NCBI RefSeq assembly: GCF_900109355.1
Contig: NZ_FOBF01000005.1
Location: forward strand, 434,001-498,000
DNA from: Nonomuraea pusilla
GTDB taxonomy: Bacteria > Actinomycetota > Actinomycetes > Streptosporangiales > Streptosporangiaceae
Direction of reading: 5' to 3'
DNA length: 64,000 nucleotides
Shown: positions 24,710 through 32,453 of the stretch, one piece after another
Position numbering within the stretch: position 1 is the first letter of the stretch
Layout of the letters: each line of letters opens with the position of its first letter
The notes under the pieces: model-generated
Databases searched by the model: none
The model's input: the letters and a program-made list of their open reading frames with translations, nothing else
What the model was told of the DNA's origin: nothing
Made by a program: the position numbers and the translations under genes

Positions 24710-25599
24710 CGCAGCTGGTGTGGAACGGGCTGTTCGTCGGCTCGTTCTATGCGCTGGTCGCGCTGGGCTACAGCATGGTCTACGGGATCATCAAGCTGCT
24801 CAACTTCGCCCACGGCGACCTCTACATGCTCGGCGCGTTCGTCGGCTTCGCCATCCTCGGCGCGGCCGGCGGCGTGTCGCCCGCCATGACCCTGCCCGTC
24901 CTGCTCGCCGTCCTGGTGGCCACCATGGCGGGCACCGGCCTCGCCGGCGTCGCGCTGGAGCGCATCGCCTACCGGCCGCTGCGCCACGCGCCGCGCCTGT
25001 CCCTCCTGATCACCGCGGTCGGCGCGTCGTTCGCGCTGGAGTACGGCATGCGCGCCGGCGCGGGGGCCGATCCCCGGGTCTACCCGGTACGGCTCGACGG
25101 AGCCTCGTTCGAGGTGCTCGGCGCGCGGGTCACCCTCCAGCAGCTCGTGCTCATCGGGCTGGCGGTGGTGCTCATGGCCGGGCTCAACCTCCTCGTCACC
25201 CGCACCAGGGAGGGGCGGGCGATGCGGGCCATCGCGCTCGACCCGCGGACGAGCAGGCTCATGGGCATCGACGTGGACGCCGTGATCTCCCGGACGTTCT
25301 TCATCGGCTCCGCGCTCGCCGGCGCCGCCGGGGTCATGGCAGGGGCCTACTACGGGAAGATCGACTTCCTGATGGGCTTCCTCATCGGGCTCAAGGCGTT
25401 CACCGCGGCGGTCATCGGCGGCATCGGCAACATCCCCGGCACCATGCTCGGCGGCCTGCTGCTCGGCCTGCTGGAGTCGTTCGGCACGTTCTGGCTGGGC
25501 GGCGAGTGGCGCGACGTGTTCGCCTTCGGCGTGCTCATCCTCTTCCTGACCGTGCGGCCCACCGGCCTGCTCGGCGAACGCGTCGTGGAGCGGGTGTGA
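24706..25599 (+). CDS. livH: Branched-chain amino acid ABC transporter permease, LivH type
   Basis: 297 aa inner-membrane permease with about eight helices. Characteristic start WNGLFVGSFYALVALGYSMVYGIIKLLNFAHGD (split motif) and the EGRAMRAIALDP loop followed by FTAAVIGGIGNIPGTMLGG. ATG overlaps the binding-protein stop by four bases. Confidence 0.93.
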   Translation: MTQLVWNGLFVGSFYALVALGYSMVYGIIKLLNFAHGDLYMLGAFVGFAILGAAGGVSPAMTLPVLLAVLVATMAGTGLAGVALERIAYRPLRHAPRLSLLITAVGASFALEYGMRAGAGADPRVYPVRLDGASFEVLGARVTLQQLVLIGLAVVLMAGLNLLVTRTREGRAMRAIALDPRTSRLMGIDVDAVISRTFFIGSALAGAAGVMAGAYYGKIDFLMGFLIGLKAFTAAVIGGIGNIPGTMLGGLLLGLLESFGTFWLGGEWRDVFAFGVLILFLTVRPTGLLGERVVERV

Positions 25600-26564
25600 C
25601 GACGACAGGACAGCCGCGCCTCCTCGGGACCGACAAACCGCCCACCCTCGTCTCGCGGCTGATGGACAACCGCTGGGCGGGCCTGGCCGGTCTGCTCGTC
25701 GCGGTCCTCGCCCCGTTCGTGATCGCCACGCCGTACGCGCTGTCGGTCATGACCAGCGCCGCCATCTTCGTGATGCTCGCCGCCGGACTGAACATCGTGG
25801 TCGGCTACTGCGGCCTGCTGGACCTCGGGTACGTCGCGTTCTTCGCCGTGGGCGCGTACACGGCGGGCGTCCTCACCACCCGCGTCGGCCTGCCGCTGCT
25901 CGCCACCGTGCCCGCGGTGCTGGTGGTCACCGTGATCGCCGGCGTCGTCATCGGCGCGCCCACGCTGCGCCTGCGCAGCGACTACCTGGCCATCGTGACG
26001 CTCGGCTTCGGCGAGATCATCCGCATCACCGCCAACAACCTCGACGTCACCGGCGGCCCGTCCGGCATCTACGGCATCCCGTCGCTCACCGCGAACCCCG
26101 TCGTCTTCTACTACGTGACCGTGGCCGTGGTCGCGCTCGCCGTCCTCGGCGCGGCCCGGCTCGGGCGCTCCCGCATGGGCAGGGCCTGGCGGTTCATCCG
26201 CGAGGACGAGGACGCCGCCGAGGCCATGGGCGTGCACACGTACAAGGTCAAGCTGGCCGCGTACATCGCCGGGGCCGTGTGGGGCGGGCTCGCAGGAGTG
26301 CTGTTCGCCGCGCACCTGTCGGCCATCTCGCCCACGAGCTTCACGTTCCTGCAGTCGGCGCTCGTCCTCATGGCCGTGGTGCTCGGCGGCATGGGCTCCA
26401 TCCCCGGCGTCGTCGTCGGCGCCGTCGTGATCAGCCTGCTGCCCGAGTTCCTGCGCGACCTGGCCGACTACCGCTTCTTCCTGTTCGGGGTGCTGCTCAT
26501 CGTCGTCATGCTCGTGCGTCCCCAGGGCCTTTGGCCCGCCCGTTCCAAGGAGGCACTGAAATGA
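25596..26564 (+). CDS. livM: Branched-chain amino acid ABC transporter permease, LivM type
   Basis: 322 aa permease with about ten helices after a short polar N-terminus. Family landmarks: GLNIVVGYCGLLDLGYVAFF, RSDYLAIVTLGFGEIIRI, and REDEDAAEAMGV before the last helices. GTG start overlaps the livH stop (GTGTGA) and its own stop overlaps the livG start. Confidence 0.93.
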   Translation: MTTTGQPRLLGTDKPPTLVSRLMDNRWAGLAGLLVAVLAPFVIATPYALSVMTSAAIFVMLAAGLNIVVGYCGLLDLGYVAFFAVGAYTAGVLTTRVGLPLLATVPAVLVVTVIAGVVIGAPTLRLRSDYLAIVTLGFGEIIRITANNLDVTGGPSGIYGIPSLTANPVVFYYVTVAVVALAVLGAARLGRSRMGRAWRFIREDEDAAEAMGVHTYKVKLAAYIAGAVWGGLAGVLFAAHLSAISPTSFTFLQSALVLMAVVLGGMGSIPGVVVGAVVISLLPEFLRDLADYRFFLFGVLLIVVMLVRPQGLWPARSKEALK

Positions 26565-27328
26565 GCCTGCTGGAGGTCGAGGACCTGCGCCTGCGCTTCG
26601 GCGGACTGCTCGCCATCGACGGGCTCAGCTTCTCCGTCGAGGAGGGCGAGATCGTCTCCGTCATCGGGCCGAACGGCGCGGGCAAGACGTCGGCGTTCAA
26701 CTGCGTCACCGGGTTCTACCGGGCCTCGTCCGGGCGGCTCGCGCTGCGCGGCGAGAACCTGCTCGGCCTGCGGCCCTCCGCCGTCGCCGCGCGGGGCATC
26801 GCCCGGACCTTCCAGAACCTCAGGCTCTTCGGCGAGCTGTCCGTCCTGGACAACGTGCGCGCCGGAGCCCACCTGTGGCTGAGACAGGGCATCCTCGACG
26901 CGCTCCTGCACACGCCCCGCTACCGGCGCTCCGAGCGCGAGTGCACCGAACAGGCGCACCACTGGCTCGACTTCGTCGGCCTGCGCGGCGACCGGTACGG
27001 CGCGGCACGCAACCTGCCGTACGGCGAGCAGCGCCGCGCCGAGATCGCCAGAGCCCTTGCCCGCCGCCCCGACCTGCTCCTGCTGGACGAGCCCGCCGCC
27101 GGGCTCAACCAGGGCGAGAAGGCCGAGATGCTCGACCTCATCAGGCGCGTCCAGGGGCTCGGCATCGCCATCGTCCTCATCGAGCACGACATGGGGCTCG
27201 TCATGGACGTGTCCGAGCGCGTCGTCGTGCTCAACTTCGGACAGAAGATCGCCGACGGCCGTCCCGACGACGTCCGCAAGGACCCGGCCGTCATCGCCGC
27301 CTACCTGGGGAGCGAGGCCCATGCTTGA
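26561..27328 (+). CDS. livG: Branched-chain amino acid ABC transporter ATPase, LivG type
   Basis: 255 aa ATPase. Walker A GPNGAGKTS (about 36-44), GIARTFQNLRLF, a LivG-type insertion (AGAHLWLRQGILDALLHTP), and Walker B LLLLDEPAAGLN. The ABC signature is degenerate: LPYGEQRRAEIARAL replaces LSYGxQRR, which is usual for LivG. Forms a heterodimer with LivF. Confidence 0.94.
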   Translation: MSLLEVEDLRLRFGGLLAIDGLSFSVEEGEIVSVIGPNGAGKTSAFNCVTGFYRASSGRLALRGENLLGLRPSAVAARGIARTFQNLRLFGELSVLDNVRAGAHLWLRQGILDALLHTPRYRRSERECTEQAHHWLDFVGLRGDRYGAARNLPYGEQRRAEIARALARRPDLLLLDEPAAGLNQGEKAEMLDLIRRVQGLGIAIVLIEHDMGLVMDVSERVVVLNFGQKIADGRPDDVRKDPAVIAAYLGSEAHA

Positions 27329-28025
27329 GCTGCGCGACCTGGACGTCCACTACGACGGCGTCCACGCGCTCCGCGGACTGTCGCTGACCGTGGGGCCGGG
27401 CGAGATCGTCGCCCTGCTCGGCAACAACGGCGCGGGGAAGACGACGACGTTGTCCGCCGCGTCCGGCCTGGTACGGCCCAGCGGCGGCGCCGTCACCTTC
27501 GACGGCCGGGACATCACCAGGGAGAAGGCACACAAGATCGCGGCGCTGGGCCTGGTGCACGTCCCCGAGGGCCGCAGGGTGTTCAGCACCCTCACCGTCC
27601 ACGAGAACCTCCAGCTCGGCGGCTACCTCGTCCGCGACCACGCCGAGATCCGCAGGCGCGTCGACCGGGTCTACGACGTGATGCCCCGGCTCGCCGAGCG
27701 GCGCGCCCAGCAGGGCGGCACCCTCTCCGGCGGCGAGCAGCAGCTCCTCGCGATCGGCCGCGCCATGGTCACCGGGCCCCGCCTGCTGCTCCTGGACGAG
27801 CCGTCCATGGGGCTGGCCCCGCTGATCGTGGCCTCGGTCATGGAGACGATCGCCCAGATCAACGCCGAGGGCACGTCCGTGCTGCTCGTCGAGCAGAACG
27901 CCGTCGCCGCACTGAAGATCGCCCACCGGGGCTACGTGATGGAGAACGGCGCCTGCGTCCTCCAGGGCTCCGCCGCCGAACTACGCGAGGACACCCGGGT
28001 CGCCGAGGCGTACCTGGGCGGCTGA
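27321..28025 (+). CDS. livF: Branched-chain amino acid ABC transporter ATPase, LivF type
   Basis: 234 aa ATPase with Walker A GNNGAGKTT, signature TLSGGEQQLLAIGRAM, Walker B LLLLDEPSMGLAP and VEQNA. Shares eight bases with livG. Followed directly by a strong hairpin, so the operon ends here. Confidence 0.94.
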   Translation: MLELRDLDVHYDGVHALRGLSLTVGPGEIVALLGNNGAGKTTTLSAASGLVRPSGGAVTFDGRDITREKAHKIAALGLVHVPEGRRVFSTLTVHENLQLGGYLVRDHAEIRRRVDRVYDVMPRLAERRAQQGGTLSGGEQQLLAIGRAMVTGPRLLLLDEPSMGLAPLIVASVMETIAQINAEGTSVLLVEQNAVAALKIAHRGYVMENGACVLQGSAAELREDTRVAEAYLGG

Positions 28026-28059
28026 CCCGCCCGCCGGCCGGCCCTCGGCCGGCGACGGG
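28026..28059. terminator. Hairpin after liv operon
   Basis: CCCG-cc-CGCCGGCCG, loop gccct, CGGCCGGCG-a-CGGG: a 9-base perfect inner stem extended by a 4-base outer stem right after the livF stop. It also lies just past the end of the convergent small membrane gene. Confidence 0.7.
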
Positions 28060-28066
28060 CCCAGCG

Positions 28067-28209
28067 TCAGCGGCCGAACCAGTGGCTCGCGGCCGGGCTC
28101 AGCAGCAGGACGGCGGTCGCGCCACCAGGCCGAAGGCCACCTGCAGCGTCATGAGGAGGCCTGCACCGCGCACGCTCAGGGGCATGCGGGTCGCCGTGGG
28201 CGAGGTCAT
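28067..28209 (-). pseudogene. Small membrane protein gene broken by a 2-base frameshift
   Basis: ATG at 28209 has GGAGG 11 bases upstream, and the first ~30 codons read MTSPTATRMPLSVRGAGLL, then MTLQVAFGLVA, a convincing start and first half of a helix. The frame then ends RPPSCC-stop. Shifting by two bases at the CGCG run (28118-28121) gives AVLLLSPAASHWFGR-stop, which completes a membrane helix and a polar tail of a ~46-residue protein. Either a real slippage mutation or an assembly error. Confidence 0.6.
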
Positions 28210-28278
28210 GTGATCATTGTGCCTCCGCCGCGGGACGCGCGGGCGGGAGTTGTCGGTGGCGTCTGGTAGACAGCGGCC

Positions 28279-28644
28279 ATGGGTGTGAGCGTCGAGGAGT
28301 TCCTCGCGATGCTGGACGAACTGCCGGAGGTGCGGCTCAACCAGGCGGGCGAGTGGGTCGGCATCAAGGTGCGCGGCAAGGGTTTCGCCTACCTGTGGGA
28401 GGAGACCGAGACCGTCGGGCTGAAGGCCACCGTCGAGGAGCAGATCGCGCTCGTGGCCGAGCGGCCCGAGGTGTTCGAGGTGCAGTTCACGGCGGGGCGG
28501 TTCGGCTGGGTGGTCGTGCATCTCGACCGCATCGAGGCCGACGAGCTGTTCGAGCTGGTGGCCGAGGCCTGGTGCCTGACGGCGCCGAAGGGGCTCGTGA
28601 CGGCGTTCGAGGAGAAGCACAAGATCGGGCAAACCCCTCTATAG
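28279..28644 (+). CDS. MmcQ/YjbR family protein
   Basis: 121 aa, the usual size. The pattern VSVEEFLAMLDELPEV, then RGKGFAYLWEETETVGLKATVEEQ (split), FGWVVVHLDRIEADELFELV and EAWCLTAPKGLVTAFEE matches the YjbR double-wing fold. Function in the family is unsettled (DNA-binding-like). Its stop codon lies inside the 12-base palindrome CCTCTATAGAGG (28636-28647), which could act on the transcript end or the next gene. Confidence 0.85.
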   Translation: MGVSVEEFLAMLDELPEVRLNQAGEWVGIKVRGKGFAYLWEETETVGLKATVEEQIALVAERPEVFEVQFTAGRFGWVVVHLDRIEADELFELVAEAWCLTAPKGLVTAFEEKHKIGQTPL

Positions 28645-28671
28645 AGGCGGTTGCGGGTAACCTCGGGCTAC

Positions 28672-29394
28672 GTGACGAAGGCGGAGGCGGACATCCGGCC
28701 GCAGGAGCCGGCCACGGCGACGGCCACGGCCACGGCCACGGCGACGGCCACGGCGATGGCCACGGCGATGGCCACGGCGATGGCCACGGCCACCCGGCCA
28801 GAGGGCCGCGTTCGGCCGCGCGAGTGGCGGATGGGTGACGCCGCTGTCGTGCTGCGGGAGTGGCGGGTGGGTGACGCGGCTGTCGTGCTGCGGGCCTTTC
28901 AGGGTGACGACCTGAGGGATCAGGCGTCCTGGCCGATCGTCACGCTGAAGGACGCCGAGGGCTGGATCGCGTCCTGGCGGGGCGCTGGGCACGCCTTCGC
29001 CGTGACCGACATGACACGAGGCGGCCTGGTCGTCGGCAACGTCGCCGTCACCCCCGTCGTCCCTGCCTTCGAGGGCCCGTCCGAGGCCGGCGCCGTCGCC
29101 GGCACGCCCGGCGCTCCTTTCCAGGGCGGGGCCGGCATGGTGTCCTACTGGGTGGTGCCCGAGGCCAGGGGGAGGGGTGTCGCCACGGCGGCCGTGCTCG
29201 CGCTCGTACGGTGGGCGTTCGGCGAGCGGGGGATGCGCCGGCTGGAACTGGAGCACCGCACGGACAACCCGGCGTCGTGCCGCGTCGCCACCCGGGCCGG
29301 CTTCGTGGCCGACGGCGTCGAGCGGGGCAGGCTGCTCCGCGACGGCGTGCGCCGCGACATCGAACACCACACCCTCCTGGCCGCTGCCGCGTAG
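28672..29394 (+). CDS. GNAT N-acetyltransferase with repeat-expanded N-terminus
   Basis: 240 aa. Residues from about 75 onward form a GNAT domain of the RimJ/RimL type: WPIVTLKDAEGWIASW, then MVSYWVVPEARGRGVATAAV (acetyl-CoA loop), MRRLELEHRTDNPASCRVATRAGF. The N-terminus is abnormal: an Ala/Thr/Met run from hexamer DNA repeats, then a duplicated 12-residue unit (REWRMGDAAVVL / REWRVGDAAVVL). The start is uncertain: GTG 28672 or TTG 28651. The second duplicated unit probably represents the original first strand. Confidence 0.8.
   Translation: MTKAEADIRPQEPATATATATATATATAMATAMATAMATATRPEGRVRPREWRMGDAAVVLREWRVGDAAVVLRAFQGDDLRDQASWPIVTLKDAEGWIASWRGAGHAFAVTDMTRGGLVVGNVAVTPVVPAFEGPSEAGAVAGTPGAPFQGGAGMVSYWVVPEARGRGVATAAVLALVRWAFGERGMRRLELEHRTDNPASCRVATRAGFVADGVERGRLLRDGVRRDIEHHTLLAAAA
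28711..28890 (+). repeat. Hexamer/dodecamer and 36-base in-frame repeats in GNAT gene
   Basis: GGCCAC/GGCGAC/GGCGAT hexamers run from 28711 to 28791, with a 12-base period in the second half. Then a 36-base tandem duplication at 28819-28854 and 28855-28890. Both are multiples of three and leave the frame open. Confidence 0.88.
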
Positions 29395-29579
29395 CTCCCG
29401 GCATCCGGTCCCGGCTTGCGCGTAGCGCCCGCCGTCGGGTCCCGGTCTGTGCGTGGCCCCGCCCCGGTTTGCACGTAGCCCCCGCCGTCGGGTCCTGGTC
29501 GGCGGGTAGTCCCACGTCCAGCCCTGGTTGGTGCGGGGTTGGGTGGTGGTGGGGCGTATGGGTGATCTAGGGTGGTCCT
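29395..29579. other. Intergenic stretch with degenerate ~53-base repeat
   Basis: Two imperfect copies around 29421 and 29474 share CGTAGC(G/C)CCCGCCGTCGGGTC followed by C(C/T)GGT. No gene-like frame with normal codon use is seen. Confidence 0.5.
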
Positions 29580-29957
29580 GTGGACAGCGAGAGCCTGGCC
29601 GCGGCCGGTGTGCTGGAGGCCCTGAGCCGGGCGTCGGCGATGCTCGCGGAGTTACGCCATCCGTTCGCCAGAAGCTGCCCCTTCTCCTACTTCCTGCCCC
29701 CGGCCGGGGCGCGCACCGGCACGACCTTCGTTCTGCCCGACGGGCGTGAGGTCCGTTTCGAGGTGTCCGTCGCCGCCTCCGGCGGCTTCTTCCACGTGGA
29801 CGGGTCGGTCGCGGCCGAGGACGACGTGCTGCTCGGCCTGCCGCGGGTCAGCGTCCCCGGTGTACGGGAGGCGCTGGCAGCGCTCGACGACTACGCCGCG
29901 GAGGTCGCGGCCCCGGCGGGACGCGTCATCGACCGCCTGCTCGAAGAGCTCGGCTGA
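29580..29957 (+). CDS. Hypothetical protein, 125 aa
   Basis: Not recognised. GTG start at 29580. Helical N-terminus (LAAAGVLEALSRASAMLAELRH), a beta-rich centre (TTFVLPDGREVRFEVSVAASGGFFHVDGSV) and a C-terminal helical segment. No membrane segment or signal peptide. Codon use fits the neighbours. It stands alone between two repeat-containing intergenic stretches. Confidence 0.6.
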   Translation: MDSESLAAAGVLEALSRASAMLAELRHPFARSCPFSYFLPPAGARTGTTFVLPDGREVRFEVSVAASGGFFHVDGSVAAEDDVLLGLPRVSVPGVREALAALDDYAAEVAAPAGRVIDRLLEELG

Positions 29958-30183
29958 GCGCCTTTCCGCTGCTCGGACCTGCTCGCTTTCCGCTGCTCGG
30001 ACCTACTCCCGCGATCCGCCCTCTCCTCCGGCTCCGTCCTGCGTGGGTGATCCGCCTTCCACCTGACTTCGTGCTGCTCGCGTGGCCCGCGCCTTCACCC
30101 GGCTCCGGCCTGCTCGCGTGACGCGCCCCTCCCGCCTGCTCCGGTGATCAGTGGCATTCCGTCCTGCCGCCATGCCCTTCTCT
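29958..30183. other. Intergenic stretch with short repeats
   Basis: CTTTCCGCTGCTCGGACCT occurs twice, 27 bases apart, near the left end (first copy at about 29963), followed by looser CCGGCTCCG/GCTCGCGTG repeats. No gene recognised. Confidence 0.5.
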
Positions 30184-30204
30184 ATTGTCTGGTTGTCAGA
30201 CAAT
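30184..30204. promoter_or_regulatory. GntR-type operator before exporter gene
   Basis: Perfect inverted repeat ATTGTCTG-N5-CAGACAAT in a low-GC patch 17 bases before the exporter ATG. It matches the symmetry of FadR-subfamily GntR sites, and the second gene of the operon is a GntR regulator. Confidence 0.65.
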
Positions 30205-30221
30205 CTGGATACAATCGTCGC

Positions 30222-31097
30222 ATGAAGAACGGACCTCTCGCTGTCGTGGGCGCCTCCGTGTTGTGGGGGACCGCGGGGACGGCCGGGTTGCTGGTCTCGG
30301 CCGACTCCGTCGCGCTGGCCGCCGCGCGGCTGGTCATCGGCGGGTCGGCGCTGGCGCTGTTCGCGGGCCGGGGGTTCCGGCGGGTGGTGTCGCCGGGCCT
30401 GCTGCTCGCGGCGGTGGCGGTGGCGGCGTACCAGCTGTGCTTCTTCGCGGCGGTGGGACGCACCGGCGTGGCGATCGGCACGGTGGTCGCGATCGGCAGC
30501 GGCCCGGTGTTCACCGGGCTGCTGTCGTGGGTGCTGCACGGGCGCAGGCCGAGCACGCGCTGGGCGCTGGCCACCACGGCGGCCGTCTGCGGCTGCGCGG
30601 CGCTGATCGGGGGCGGCGGCGCGCAGGCGGGCGGCCAGGTGGTGTCGGGGGTGCTGTTCGCGCTGCTCGGTGGCCTGCTGTACGCCTTCTACGCGGTGTC
30701 GGCGGCCCGCGCGATCGAGGCGGGGGCGCCGTCGAACGCGGTGATGAGCGTGCTGTTCGGCGGCGCCGCCGTGATCATGCTGCCGGTGCTGCTGCTCGAC
30801 GGCGTGCGGTGGCTGGCGGAGCCGCGCGGCCTGCTCGCCGTCCTCTACCTGGGCCTCGGCACGACGGCGGTGTCCTACCTCCTGTACGGCAAGGGGCTCA
30901 GGACCACCCCGGTGGCCACGGCCGCCACGCTGGCCCTGGCGGAGCCGGCCGTGGCGGCGCTGCTCGGCGTGGTCGTGCTCGGGGAGCGGCTGGCCCCGGT
31001 GTCGGTGGCGGGGCTGGTCCTGCTGGCGCTGAGCCTGGTGGCCGTGGCCGTCCCGGAGCGGGCGCCGCGGGAAAGGGCGTTAGAGTCGCAGCCGTGA
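30222..31097 (+). CDS. EamA/DMT family exporter
   Basis: 291 aa with ten hydrophobic helices in two EamA halves. Starts PLAVVGASVLWGTAGTAGLL, and the second half ends with the EP-motif ATLALAEPAVAALLGVVVLGERL typical of the family. Substrate unknown. ATG at 30222 directly follows a GntR-type inverted repeat. The stop overlaps the GntR gene start by four bases (GTGA), so exporter and regulator are one unit, probably autoregulated. Confidence 0.88.
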   Translation: MKNGPLAVVGASVLWGTAGTAGLLVSADSVALAAARLVIGGSALALFAGRGFRRVVSPGLLLAAVAVAAYQLCFFAAVGRTGVAIGTVVAIGSGPVFTGLLSWVLHGRRPSTRWALATTAAVCGCAALIGGGGAQAGGQVVSGVLFALLGGLLYAFYAVSAARAIEAGAPSNAVMSVLFGGAAVIMLPVLLLDGVRWLAEPRGLLAVLYLGLGTTAVSYLLYGKGLRTTPVATAATLALAEPAVAALLGVVVLGERLAPVSVAGLVLLALSLVAVAVPERAPRERALESQP

Positions 31098-31726
31098 CGT
31101 TGCCGCTCAGACCCGTCTCCACCGTCGGCGCGCTGGCCGACGCGCTGCGCACCCGCGTGCTGTCCGGCGAGATCGAGCCGGGGACGCCGCTGCCCGAGCA
31201 GGAGCTCGCCGCGTCGTACGGCGTCGCGAGGCCGACGGTGCGGGAGGCGCTGGCCGTCCTGGTCCACGAGGGCCTGCTCAGACGTGAGCGCAACCGCAGC
31301 GCGTACGTCCCGGAGGTGACCATCGAGGACCTCGACGACCTCATGTACGTGCGCAGGCCGCTGGAGGACCTGATGGCGCGGGCGGTGACGGGCCGCCGGG
31401 TGCCGGAGGCGGAGGCGGCGCTGGCCAGGATGGACGGGCTGCCGGTGACCGCACCGTGGTCGGCGATGGTGGCGGAGCACATGGCGCTGCACGAGGCGCT
31501 GATCGAGGCGGTGGGCAGCCCGCGCCTGGAGCGCCTGTACGGCGCGCTGGCGGCGGAGACGCGGCTCGGCCTGGTGCGGCTCCGTGAGGTGTACCCCGAC
31601 AGGGAGGTCCTGGTGCGGGAGCACAGGGAGCTGCTGGACGCCATCGCGAACGGCCCGGAGGACGCGGCGCGGGCGGCGGTGGCGCGGCATCTCGCCCATT
31701 CCTGGGGAGATCCGGCGCACCGGTGA
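31094..31726 (+). CDS. GntR-family regulator (FadR/FCD type)
   Basis: 210 aa. N-terminal winged helix (ALRTRVLSGEIEPGTPLPEQELAASYGVARPTVREALAVL over residues ~12-52), then a helical FCD-type effector domain with candidate metal-binding His residues (HMALHEALIEAVGSPRLE, EHRELLDAI). Likely represses the exporter operon through the inverted repeat at its promoter until a ligand binds. Its 3' end and stop (GGGGAGATCCGGCGCACCG) are duplicated about 46 bases downstream. Confidence 0.87.
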   Translation: MTLPLRPVSTVGALADALRTRVLSGEIEPGTPLPEQELAASYGVARPTVREALAVLVHEGLLRRERNRSAYVPEVTIEDLDDLMYVRRPLEDLMARAVTGRRVPEAEAALARMDGLPVTAPWSAMVAEHMALHEALIEAVGSPRLERLYGALAAETRLGLVRLREVYPDREVLVREHRELLDAIANGPEDAARAAVARHLAHSWGDPAHR

Positions 31727-31822
31727 GCGGCGGCGCGTCTCGCCCCGCTCGTGGGGAGATCCGGCGCACCGTTGAGCGGGAAGTCTTGCGGTCCGGCCCC
31801 GTGACTCGCAAGAATCGCGGCC

Positions 31823-32173
31823 ATGCACGGCAATCCGATGCCGGACTCCTACGTGTATGTCACGGAAGAGGGCGTCGCCCGTCACTACGCGGACGGCAGC
31901 GTCGAGGCTCTCGCATGGGAGGACGTCGTGGAGGTCCGTGTCACGAGCGACTCGCCGGAAGATCTGCTCTACATCCTGCTGGATCGTGATGGGCAGGGCT
32001 GTGTCGTCCCGCGTTCGGCGACAGATGCCACTTTTCTAGCAAGACTCCGCTATTTGCCGGATTTCGACATTGATCGCCTGATGTTGGCGGCCGATTCGGT
32101 ACGTGACGGAGTTGTGGTCGTGTGGCGCAGCCCCGAGCCGCCGACCGCATTGCCGGATCTGGAGTACGACTAG
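31823..32173 (+). CDS. Hypothetical protein, 116 aa
   Basis: Not recognised. Alternating beta strands (DSYVYVTEEGVARHYADGSV, LAWEDVVEVRVTSD, EDLLYILLDRDGQGCVVPRS) followed by a helix and VVVVWRSPE give a PH-like or immunity-protein-like outline. This is only an impression. Somewhat lower GC than its surroundings, and no operon partner. Its position at the left edge of the polysaccharide locus fits an acquired gene. Confidence 0.6.
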   Translation: MHGNPMPDSYVYVTEEGVARHYADGSVEALAWEDVVEVRVTSDSPEDLLYILLDRDGQGCVVPRSATDATFLARLRYLPDFDIDRLMLAADSVRDGVVVVWRSPEPPTALPDLEYD

Positions 32174-32453
32174 GCGTTCATCGCCCGGCAGCATGCCGAA
32201 ATACCGGCGTAAATCGCCCTTTTCCCTGCTCGGCACACGCACTTGTGGACCGTTCCGTCAAGCCCTCGATGCCACTGGGTAACGTCCGATTGTGGACATT
32301 TCCGCTTATTCCCCCGCTTGGGATTGATCTTTAGTCTTTAGTGGGGGCCGCCGCTCTTGAAATCATTGTGGCTCTTGTCAACCACTGTGATCCAAGGAAC
32401 GTCTCGTTAATCGCGGCGCACCGAGGCCGCCAGGGTGTCGTCAGGGTGGTGGT
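32174..32453 (+). promoter_or_regulatory. Long, relatively AT-rich leader before polysaccharide locus
   Basis: 280 bases without a gene, clearly lower in GC than the neighbours. A GTAAC at 32279-32283 resembles the -35 of the shared locus promoters but lacks a CGAT at the right distance. GTGG-N10-CCAC around 32369-32386 is a possible operator. The locus probably has its main promoter here; I cannot fix its position. Confidence 0.4.

Noticed and set aside
28711-28791. CRISPR-like or transposon repeat
   Set aside because: Units are 6-12 bases with no spacers, lie inside a coding frame and preserve it; a simple sequence repeat explains them.
32279-32305. Sixth member of the GTAAC-CGAT promoter set before the WbaP-like gene
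   Set aside because: GTAAC is present but at 17-18 bases the sequence is TCCGC/CCGCT, not CGAT or CGAG, and the gene starts 150 bases later; counted only as a weak similarity.
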